Shown here: positions 1-6,037 of the stretch, in pieces | Position numbering within the stretch: the first letter of the stretch is position 1 | Layout of the letters: the number at the start of each line of letters is the position of its first letter | Origin: Bacillota bacterium | GTDB taxonomy: Bacteria; Bacillota; Clostridia; UBA1381 | Length of the DNA stretch: 13,917 bases | Direction of reading: 5' to 3' | Assembly: GCA_021203665.1 (NCBI GenBank) | Contig: JAJQAT010000083.1 | Coordinates: 1-13,917 of the forward strand | Notes under the pieces: generated by a model | Seen by the model: only the letters and a program-made list of their open reading frames with translations | Told to the model about the DNA's origin: nothing | The model's database searches: none | Program-made: the position numbers and the translations under genes

Positions 1-27
1 ATATATACACCTTTGTGAAAATAATAG

Positions 28-56
28 TTGCAAATTTATACAATTTGATATATAAT
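28..56 (+). promoter_or_regulatory. Sigma-A promoter of the PBP1A gene
   Basis: The -35 element TTGCAA (28-33; 4 of 6 consensus bases) is followed by a 17-bp spacer and a perfect -10 TATAAT (51-56). Predicted transcription start is near 63, giving a leader of about 43 nt. The leader holds a perfect 12-bp palindrome ATCTTTAAAGAT (81-92) that touches the AGGAGG ribosome binding site (93-98). Whether the palindrome matters is unknown. Confidence 0.8.
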
Positions 57-105
57 TAGTTTATACTAATCTTTTTACCAATCTTTAAAGATAGGAGGAT
101 TTAAT

Positions 106-2787
106 ATGGCAGATGATAACGGAAGAAACAGACGAAGCTCAAAATATACATCGAACGACGATTTTGACTGGGACGAATACGACATGATGACATCGGGTTC
201 CTCCGAAGTGCCGAGTCGGCGCAGGCAGAGCCGGGGTCAAAGCCGTCAGCCGTCGCAGACTCCCTCAAGGTCAAGAGACACCGGTTCCGCGTCCGCGGCA
301 CCGTCAAGGCGGCGTTCAAGCTCATCATCCCGCAAGAGGAAAAAGCAGAAAAAGCAGAAAAAGCCTCTTACGGAAAAGCAAATCAGATTCAGACGGCGCT
401 TAAGGCTTACTATATTCGCCACGCTGTTTATATTGGTGGTTATCGTGTCCGGAATGACCGTCGGAATGTACGCGGCGGTATCGCGCGAAATCAAGGACAT
501 GAACATACAGACGCTGGCTCTGAATTATTCGTCCTTCATATATTATGAGGACGAAAGCGGAAATCCGCAGGAATTGGAGCAGATACAATCCGATTCAAAC
601 CGAATATGGATTGATTCCTCTCAGATACCGCAGGTTATGAAGGACGCTATAGTCGCCATCGAGGACGAGCGTTTTTACAAGCACCACGGAGTCGACATAA
701 AGAGAACTCTCGGCGCGACCGGCAAATGGGTTCTTTCAAAGCTCGGCATAGGCACGTCCAATTACGGCGGAAGCACAATCACTCAGCAGGTTATAAAGAA
801 CATAACCAACGAAAGCGAAAACACTCCGTCGCGTAAGATAAAGGAAATGATGCGCGCCGTCGCGCTTGAACGGCAACTTACCAAGGACGAGATATTGACA
901 ATGTATCTGAACATAGTGTATTTCGCGAACAACTGCAACGGCGTGGAGGCGGCAGCCAACACTTACTTTAACAAGAGCGCGTCCGAGCTTACGCTCGAGG
1001 AGGCGGCGTCAATAGCGGGCATAACGCAGTTCCCGTCGGAATACGACCCGTTCACGCATCCCGAAAACAACATTGAGAAAAGGAATGTTGTTCTCGCGAA
1101 AATGCTTGAGCTGGGATATATCACCGAGGACGAATACAATACCGCCGCAAGCAGCGACCTTGTTGTGAGCAACGCGCATAAGGAAAGTCAAAGTAACATA
1201 ACCTCATACTTTGTGGATCAGGTTATAAATGACGTTATAAACGACCTTGTGGAGCAAAAGGGATATTCGACAGACTTCGCGACGCAGCAGGTTTATAACG
1301 GCGGACTTAAAATATATTCCACGGTTGACCCGGATATACAGGCGATAATGGAGGATGTCTTTACCGATACCTCAAACTTCCCGTCAACGGGAATGGGCGC
1401 GCAGGCGGCTATGGTTATAATTGACCCGTACACCGGCAAGGTGCGCGGACTTATAGGAGGTCTGGGCGAGAAAACCGACATACGCGGCTGGAACAGAGCG
1501 ACGCAGTCAATGCGTCAGCCCGGCTCATCGATTAAGCCGTTGTCCGTATACGCGCCGGCTATCGATACCGGTAAAATAACCGAGGTAACGGTGGTAACGG
1601 ACGAGGAAATCACAATCGGCAACGACGACTGGACGCCGAAAAACTCCTATAACGACTTCTACGGCGATATGACCGTAAAGGAGGCTGTGGCGAGGTCATC
1701 CAACATACCCGCGGTAAAGGTTTTGGATATGGTCGGACTGTCAACGTCATTCGGATATTTACAGAATAAATTCCACCTCTCCACCCTTGTGGACGGCGAT
1801 AAAAACTACAGCTCACTGGCTCTCGGCGGCTTAACGCAGGGCGTTACGGTAGAGGAAATGGCAGCCGCCTACGCGACATTTGTAAACAGCGGCAAATATA
1901 TAAGTCCGTATACCTATACGCAGGTTCTTGACTCCACGGGTCAGGTTATTCTTGAAAACACATCGGATTCAACTCAAGCGATAAGCGCTGCGTCGGCGTA
2001 TATAACTGCGGATCTGCTTTACGGCGTTGTAAACACAAGCATCGGCACAGGCAGAAACGCGAAGCTTGACTGCGGCATCGCGACCTACGGCAAAACCGGC
2101 ACCACGGACGACGACTGTGATAAGTGGTTCGTCGGCTTCACCCCGTATTACGTGGGCGCGTGCTGGTACGGCTTCGACTCTCCGTCGTCATTATCAGACG
2201 CGGGTGTTTCGGGTAATCCGACCGTTACCGCTTGGAAGCTTGTAATGGAAAGAGTACACGAGTCACTGAATCAAAAGGAGCTTACGCGCCCGAGCAACGT
2301 GGTTGAGGTTGAGGTTTGCGAGTATTCGGGAATGCTTGCCACAAGCACCTGTCCGTCCACAACAGCGTACTTTGTTGAGGGAACGCAGCCGAAGTCAGAC
2401 TGCAACGCATCGCACGCGAGCAAGAAGTCGAGCGCGACCGAAAAGCCGGTTCAGACGGAGACTCCGGAGGAATCTCCGAGCGCGGAGCCTATCATATCCC
2501 CCACGGATAACACTGATATAGGCACTGATATTCCGAGCAATACAAATACCGACACATCATCGTCCGGCGGCTCATACAGCGGCTCATACGGCGGTTCGTC
2601 CGGCTCAAGCTCGGGCGGCTACTCGGATACAGGCTCGTCCGACACATCGTCCGGCGTGACCTCATCGGATGATACTCAATCGAGCGAAGGTCAAGGAGGC
2701 GGCGCCGAAACCGGCGGCGAAAGCGATGCCGTGCAAACGGAAACCTATGAGGATACCTCATCAGGTGAGGCGGAAATTACGGAATAG
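106..2787 (+). CDS. Class A penicillin-binding protein (PBP1A type), bifunctional glycosyltransferase/transpeptidase
   Basis: Builds peptidoglycan outside the membrane by polymerising lipid II and cross-linking stem peptides. Residues 1-98 are a basic, Ser/Arg/Lys-rich cytoplasmic tail. One membrane segment follows at about 100-125. The glycosyltransferase 51 domain shows EDERFYKHHGVD, with E186 the likely catalytic acid, and GGSTITQQ (221-228). The transpeptidase domain has all three active-site motifs: SSIK with nucleophile S474, SSN (531-533) and KTGT (663-666). From about residue 770 to 893 the tail is Ser/Gly/Thr/Glu-rich, low in complexity and probably disordered outside the cell. The start is fixed by AGGAGG at 93-98, 7 nt before the ATG. 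It has its own sigma-A promoter and converges on the flavodoxin gene across a shared terminator. At 893 residues it is typical of Firmicute PBP1 proteins. The family is certain; the symbol (ponA or pbpF) is not. Confidence 0.97.
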   Translation: MADDNGRNRRSSKYTSNDDFDWDEYDMMTSGSSEVPSRRRQSRGQSRQPSQTPSRSRDTGSASAAPSRRRSSSSSRKRKKQKKQKKPLTEKQIRFRRRLRLTIFATLFILVVIVSGMTVGMYAAVSREIKDMNIQTLALNYSSFIYYEDESGNPQELEQIQSDSNRIWIDSSQIPQVMKDAIVAIEDERFYKHHGVDIKRTLGATGKWVLSKLGIGTSNYGGSTITQQVIKNITNESENTPSRKIKEMMRAVALERQLTKDEILTMYLNIVYFANNCNGVEAAANTYFNKSASELTLEEAASIAGITQFPSEYDPFTHPENNIEKRNVVLAKMLELGYITEDEYNTAASSDLVVSNAHKESQSNITSYFVDQVINDVINDLVEQKGYSTDFATQQVYNGGLKIYSTVDPDIQAIMEDVFTDTSNFPSTGMGAQAAMVIIDPYTGKVRGLIGGLGEKTDIRGWNRATQSMRQPGSSIKPLSVYAPAIDTGKITEVTVVTDEEITIGNDDWTPKNSYNDFYGDMTVKEAVARSSNIPAVKVLDMVGLSTSFGYLQNKFHLSTLVDGDKNYSSLALGGLTQGVTVEEMAAAYATFVNSGKYISPYTYTQVLDSTGQVILENTSDSTQAISAASAYITADLLYGVVNTSIGTGRNAKLDCGIATYGKTGTTDDDCDKWFVGFTPYYVGACWYGFDSPSSLSDAGVSGNPTVTAWKLVMERVHESLNQKELTRPSNVVEVEVCEYSGMLATSTCPSTTAYFVEGTQPKSDCNASHASKKSSATEKPVQTETPEESPSAEPIISPTDNTDIGTDIPSNTNTDTSSSGGSYSGSYGGSSGSSSGGYSDTGSSDTSSGVTSSDDTQSSEGQGGGAETGGESDAVQTETYEDTSSGEAEITE

Positions 2788-2815
2788 CGGCTTAAATTAA
2801 AAATGTCACAAATAA

Positions 2816-2852
2816 AAAGGCGGACAAAACCGATTGCGTTTTGTCTGCCTTT
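2816..2852. terminator. Bidirectional intrinsic terminator between converging genes
   Basis: A 15-bp stem (2816-2830 with 2838-2852, one G-U pair) closes a 7-nt loop. The plus-strand side runs into TTTCTTGTT, serving the PBP gene. The minus-strand side runs into CCTTTTTATTTG, serving the flavodoxin gene. Both neighbouring stop codons (2785-2787 plus, 2868-2870 minus) lie within 30 nt. Confidence 0.9.
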
Positions 2853-2867
2853 CTTGTTCGCGGTGCG

Positions 2868-3296
2868 TTACGCGCTTGCCGCTGTTTTTCCAAGCTCGGC
2901 GCACTGTGCTACAGCGTCGTCGTCGGGAGCGTCGTTGGCGATAACGCTGCCGCAAACGAGCTTTGCGCCCGCGGCGCTTACTCTTTCCTCCCAGCTTCTC
3001 ATCCATTCGCCGTCGCCCCAGCCGTATGAGCCGAAAAGGGCGATATTCTTTCCCGAAATACTTCCCTCCAGCTCTGTAAAGAACGGTTCAAACTCGCTTT
3101 CCTCCAGCGTTTCCGCGCCCATAGCAGGACAACCCATAATCAACGTGTCATACCCTGCCGCGTCCTCCGCGCTTATCTCGGAAACTGTGAAAAGCTCCGT
3201 TTCGGGATTTACCTCCTTTGCTCCGTCAAACACAGCCTGCGCCATAGCCTCGGTATTTCCGGTGCCGCTCCAATAAATAACAGCCGTTTTACTCAT
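2868..3296 (-). CDS. Flavodoxin (short chain, FMN-binding)
   Basis: Small cytosolic electron carrier that binds FMN and often replaces ferredoxin when iron is scarce. The phosphate loop SGTGNT lies at residues 10-15. The two flavin-contacting loops resemble clostridial flavodoxin: CPAMGAETLEESEFEPF (56-72), with M59 next to the isoalloxazine site, and GSYGWGDGEWM (89-99), with its tryptophan. Length is 142 residues, normal for short-chain flavodoxins. An in-frame ATG two codons upstream (3300-3302) is only 2 nt from the AGGAGG (3305-3310), whereas the ATG at 3294-3296 is 8 nt away and gives the usual MSK start, so I chose the latter. The DUF3793 gene lies 70 nt upstream on the same strand. 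No good promoter is visible in that gap, so the two are probably co-transcribed. Confidence 0.95.
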   Translation of the reverse strand: MSKTAVIYWSGTGNTEAMAQAVFDGAKEVNPETELFTVSEISAEDAAGYDTLIMGCPAMGAETLEESEFEPFFTELEGSISGKNIALFGSYGWGDGEWMRSWEERVSAAGAKLVCGSVIANDAPDDDAVAQCAELGKTAASA

Positions 3297-3366
3297 GTAC
3301 ATTACCTCCTGATAAATATTTTAATAATAAGGGTTTTCCCCTGTTATCCTGTTTTAAATTTGAACA

Positions 3367-3921
3367 CTATGCCGCGCAAAAAAGCTGTTCAAGCGTCTTG
3401 CCCTCTCTGAGGCGTCTTAATATCGCCATTCGGCATGAGCGGTAGCGGCAAAATAATTTTTCCGCACCGTCCGCGTCGGCGTAAACCTTCCATTCACCCG
3501 TAAGCAGACAGCCCTCGTCCTTGTGGTTTATGAATCCGTAAATATCGTGTATCGGATAACCCAAAAACGCGCCTATCTCGTGCGGAAAATCCTTTTCACG
3601 CAGTCTTTCCCTCAATATATCAAGATACACGCTTAACGAAAAGCTTTCGGGATAGCCGCAATTTACCAAAAACGCCTTAATCGGCGGCGTGTTGAGGTAA
3701 TCGCAAAGCTTTTCCCTGCGGTACGCCATAATCAGCATACGCTTTTCACATTCGCACAGTATCTCAAAATAAATTCCGCGCCCGTTCATAGCGGCGTTAA
3801 GCCGCTTTATCTCTTCCTTTGCCTCGGGATTTTCTTTTTTAAGGCACGCCATTATATTGGCTGTTTTTATTCCCGCCAAAGCCGGACCGCAATGATATGC
3901 CAATAAATATTCTGTCCTCAT
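3367..3921 (-). CDS. DUF3793 family protein
   Basis: A 184-residue cytosolic protein without signal peptide or membrane segments. It matches what I know of the DUF3793 family: an N-terminal block YHCGPALAGIKTANIMAC (residues 9-26), a central FPHEIGAFLGYPIHDIYGFI (112-131), and a C-terminal GEWKVY (142-147) followed by a Cys/Arg-rich helix. It has about ten cysteines, several in conserved blocks, which could suggest a metal or redox role, but no function is established. From memory, family members often sit beside flavodoxin and iron-transport genes in Clostridia. The longer reading from 3951 lacks a ribosome binding site; the ATG at 3919-3921 has GGAGGAGG (3928-3935) 6 nt upstream. First gene of an apparent two-gene operon with the flavodoxin. 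Family call firm, function unknown. Confidence 0.88.
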   Translation of the reverse strand: MRTEYLLAYHCGPALAGIKTANIMACLKKENPEAKEEIKRLNAAMNGRGIYFEILCECEKRMLIMAYRREKLCDYLNTPPIKAFLVNCGYPESFSLSVYLDILRERLREKDFPHEIGAFLGYPIHDIYGFINHKDEGCLLTGEWKVYADADGAEKLFCRYRSCRMAILRRLREGKTLEQLFCAA

Positions 3922-3970
3922 ATAATCCCTCCTCCGCAAGTTAGTATTCACTGTGAGATAAATAAATATG

Positions 3971-3994
3971 TTTGGTTAGTCTTTGCTAACTGAA
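3971..3994 (-). promoter_or_regulatory. Palindromic operator at the start site of the DUF3793-flavodoxin operon
   Basis: The 24-bp inverted repeat reads TTnnGTTAG-N6-CTAACnnAA. It starts just downstream of the -10 element (3998-4003) and covers the predicted transcription start near 3991, where a repressor would block initiation. The GTTAG/CTAAC arms recall boxes of DtxR-family iron or manganese repressors (GGTTAG...CTAACC), but the 6-nt centre is wider than in the classical DtxR box. Metal control is an inference from the arms and the flavodoxin context. Confidence 0.5.
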
Positions 3995-3997
3995 TAT

Positions 3998-4026
3998 ACT
4001 ATACCACAACTTTCCTGCGTTGTCAA
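3998..4026 (-). promoter_or_regulatory. Strong sigma-A promoter of the DUF3793-flavodoxin operon
   Basis: On the minus strand a perfect -35 TTGACA (4021-4026) is followed by exactly 17 bp and a -10 TATAGT (3998-4003). It begins 26 bp beyond the terminator stem of the upstream tsf gene, so this operon starts independently. A near-consensus promoter with an operator over its start site suggests a normally repressed gene pair. Confidence 0.85.
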
Positions 4027-4052
4027 TAGGGATTTAAAATATTTTTTTACGC

Positions 4053-4089
4053 AAAAAAATCCCGATAAACCGGTGTTTATCGGGATTTT
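4053..4089 (-). terminator. Intrinsic terminator of the rpsB-tsf operon
   Basis: A perfect 15-bp stem (4056-4070 with 4075-4089) closes a CGGT loop, and on the minus strand it runs into a stretch of seven T residues. It begins 15 nt after the tsf stop codon. The run of A residues on the other side could give some two-way activity. Confidence 0.93.
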
Positions 4090-4104
4090 GGAATTTTATG
4101 TTAA

Positions 4105-5001
4105 TTACTTAACCATTGACGCAACCTCAGCCGCGAAATCGTCCTCGCGCTTTTCAAGTCCCTCGCCTGTTTCAAAGCGTACAAACTGCTTAAGCGTGAT
4201 GTTTCCTACGCTCTTAACGTACTTGTCAACGTTTTCCTTATTTTCAGCCTTTACATATTCCTGCTCAAGAAGGCATATTTCCTTAAATTCCTTTGCAAGA
4301 CGGCCTGTAATCATCTTCTCGATGATGTTATCAGGCTTGGACGCGTTCTTCGGGTCATTCTTAAGCTGAGCGATAAGAATTTCCTTTTCGTGGTCCTTGT
4401 AATCCTGCGGAATATCGTCGCTTGAAAGGTACTTCGGGTTAAGAGCCGCAACCTGCATAGCTACGTTTCTGAGGCATTCCTTAGTCGCGTCGTTGTTCTC
4501 GGCATCCGCCTCAACCAATACGCCTATTTTACCTGCCGCGTGGATGTATTCAACCACTGTTCCCGTTGTCTCGATTCTCGCGAAACGTCTGATATTCATA
4601 TTCTCGCCGATTTTAGCGATTTTTTCTGTAAGCATCTCGCCTATTGTGCTGTCTCCGCACTTCATGGTCTTAAGCTCGTCAACGTCAGCGGGATTTAATT
4701 CCGCGACAGTCTTTGCGACGTCCGTAACAAAGCTCTGAAATTCCTCGTTCTTAGCAACGAAGTCTGTCTCCGAATTTACCTCTACAAGCACGCCTATGTT
4801 GCCGTCGATATACGCCTTTACTATACCCTCAGCCGCGATTCTGCCGGACTTCTTAGCCGCCGTGGCAAGACCCTTTTCTCTCAAAAACTCAACAGCCTTA
4901 TCCTTGTCGCCGTCTGTTTCGGTAAGAGCCTTTTTGCAGTCCATCATTCCGCAGCCTGTCATTTCTCTGAGTTCCTTTACGTCTTTAGCTGTAAATGCCA
5001 T
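4105..5001 (-). CDS. tsf: Translation elongation factor Ts
   Basis: Cytosolic guanine-nucleotide exchange factor that releases GDP from EF-Tu during translation elongation. The N-terminal UBA-like module carries the family signature LREMTGCGMMDCKKAL (residues 11-26). The EF-Tu-contacting TDFVAKN motif lies at 79-85, with the Asp-Phe pair that disturbs the EF-Tu magnesium site. The later part holds the helical C-terminal region with the conserved CLLEQ-YVK block. At 298 residues it is slightly longer than the 283 of E. coli. The ATG at 4999-5001 has AGGAGG (5010-5015) 8 nt upstream. It follows rpsB after 32 nt on the same strand, the usual bacterial order, and is followed at once by a strong terminator, so pyrH and frr are not part of this transcript. 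Confidence 0.98.
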   Translation of the reverse strand: MAFTAKDVKELREMTGCGMMDCKKALTETDGDKDKAVEFLREKGLATAAKKSGRIAAEGIVKAYIDGNIGVLVEVNSETDFVAKNEEFQSFVTDVAKTVAELNPADVDELKTMKCGDSTIGEMLTEKIAKIGENMNIRRFARIETTGTVVEYIHAAGKIGVLVEADAENNDATKECLRNVAMQVAALNPKYLSSDDIPQDYKDHEKEILIAQLKNDPKNASKPDNIIEKMITGRLAKEFKEICLLEQEYVKAENKENVDKYVKSVGNITLKQFVRFETGEGLEKREDDFAAEVASMVK

Positions 5002-5033
5002 TCTTTCTTCCTCCTATATATATTTTATGAAAA

Positions 5034-5777
5034 TTATTCCTCAACCGTTTCGGCTTCCTCTGCCGCCGGAGCGTCCTCGGCTACGGCGTCCTCGCCCTGC
5101 TTACCCTCGATAATAGCGTTCGCCATTGTGGACGCGATTAGCTTTACGGCTCTGATAGCGTCGTCATTACCCGGGATTACATAATCAACCTCATCCGGGT
5201 CGCAGTTTGTGTCAACGATAGCGACTACGGGGATACCTAACTTTTTAGCCTCTGCTATAGCAATCTTTTCCTTTCTCGGGTCAACCACGAACATTGCTCC
5301 GGGAAGCTTCTTCATGTTCTTTATGCCGCCGAGATACTTTTCAAGCTTGTCTCTCTGAGCCTTTAGCTTGATAACCTCTTTCTTGGGAAGCATATCGAAT
5401 GTGCCGTCCTCTTCCATAGCGTTAATCTGAGCAAGTCTTTCGATTCTCTTTTGGATTGTCTTGAAGTTGGTAAGCATACCGCCGAGCCATCTCGCGTTTA
5501 CGTAGTACATTCCCACTCTCTCAGCCTCTTCCTTGATTGAGTCCTGAGCCTGCTTCTTTGTGCCTACAAAAAGAATGTCCTCGCCGTTAGCGGCTACGTC
5601 TCTTACGAAGTAGTACGCTTCCTCCACCTTTTTAACCGTCTTCTGAAGGTCGATGATGTAGATGCCGTTTCTCTCGGTGAAGATGTACTCCGCCATTTTG
5701 GGGTTCCATCTTCTTGTCTGATGTCCGAAATGAACACCCGCCTCTAAAAGCTGTTTCATTGAAATTACGTTTGCCAT
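5034..5777 (-). CDS. rpsB: Small ribosomal subunit protein S2 (uS2)
   Basis: Component of the 30S subunit, bound late in assembly near the mRNA exit side between head and body. Both family signatures are clear: the N-terminal block MKQLLEAGVHFGHQTRRWNP (residues 7-26) and the region starting PGAMFVVDPRKEKIAIAEAK (159-178) and running to NCDP (191-194). FVGTKKQAQ and ARWLGGMLTNF lie between them. The length of 247 is typical; the last 20 residues are an acidic tail rich in Ala and Glu. The start has AAGGAGG (5787-5793) 9 nt upstream. It is the first gene of the rpsB-tsf operon, with an extended -10 promoter and a leader of about 110 nt that may support autogenous control by S2, as known in other bacteria. 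Confidence 0.98.
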   Translation of the reverse strand: MANVISMKQLLEAGVHFGHQTRRWNPKMAEYIFTERNGIYIIDLQKTVKKVEEAYYFVRDVAANGEDILFVGTKKQAQDSIKEEAERVGMYYVNARWLGGMLTNFKTIQKRIERLAQINAMEEDGTFDMLPKKEVIKLKAQRDKLEKYLGGIKNMKKLPGAMFVVDPRKEKIAIAEAKKLGIPVVAIVDTNCDPDEVDYVIPGNDDAIRAVKLIASTMANAIIEGKQGEDAVAEDAPAAEEAETVEE

Positions 5778-5889
5778 TTTTTGTTTCCTCCTTGTTTTTT
5801 GATTATTCCTCCATACGCGTCATCTTACGCGAAAACCCCGGCAAAAGGGCAACCTCCGCGCAATCGGCGAATGTGTGTATTTTTCATAC
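5778..5889 (-). promoter_or_regulatory. 5' leader of rpsB, possible autoregulatory RNA
   Basis: The predicted transcript starts near 5889, leaving about 111 nt before the rpsB start. It is more GC-rich in its middle than the flanks. It can form a CGCGT/ACGCG hairpin (5827-5831 with 5816-5820), preceded by a GC-rich segment (about 5835-5875) with further short pairings. This size is typical of ribosomal-protein leaders that bind their product. I cannot match it to a named Rfam motif by eye, and no ligand-type riboswitch is apparent. Confidence 0.35.
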
Positions 5890-5895
5890 CGAAAT

Positions 5896-5924
5896 ATTTT
5901 ACCATAAATTCTTTGAAAAATCAA
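5896..5924 (-). promoter_or_regulatory. Extended -10 promoter of rpsB-tsf
   Basis: On the minus strand -35 TTGATT (5919-5924) is separated by 17 bp from -10 TAAAAT (5896-5901), which is preceded by the TG of an extended -10 element (TGGTAAAAT). The same nine bases recur as the -10 region of the tRNA-Ser gene at the right edge of the window, a nice match between two growth-related promoters. Confidence 0.8.
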
Positions 5925-5943
5925 GACCTTTTTTAATTTTTTT

Positions 5944-5974
5944 ATGAAGAAAAGCGGATCCGAGGACCCGCTTT
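5944..5974 (-). terminator. Probable terminator of the beta-helix protein gene
   Basis: On the minus strand a 10-bp stem (5965-5974 with 5951-5960, one G-U pair) closes a CTCG loop, followed by an imperfect T run (CTTTTCTTC). It lies about 63 nt beyond the stop of the 1,249-residue protein and before the rpsB promoter. Between stop and stem there is only a weak CGGC/GCCG hairpin (6007-6020). Confidence 0.65.
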
Positions 5975-6037
5975 CTCTATAGAGGAACATATGTTATATA
6001 TATGCACGGCGTTTAAGCCGATACATACCTAAAATTA

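Noticed and set aside
2803..3276. Plus-strand 157-residue open frame opposite the flavodoxin gene
   Set aside because: It is the antisense shadow of a clear flavodoxin and begins inside the terminator; no ribosome binding site or family resemblance.
3311..3366. Separate promoter for the flavodoxin gene
   Set aside because: A TATTAT-like -10 exists on the minus strand, but no acceptable -35 lies 16-18 bp upstream.
5835..5875. Plus-strand ACCCC within the rpsB leader considered as another SigI -35
   Set aside because: CGAA occurs only at about 28 nt, not 20, and no plus-strand gene follows.
5825..5887. Possible 20-residue leader peptide on the minus strand upstream of rpsB
   Set aside because: The ATG is at or next to the predicted transcription start and has no ribosome binding site; the sequence is better explained as structured leader RNA.
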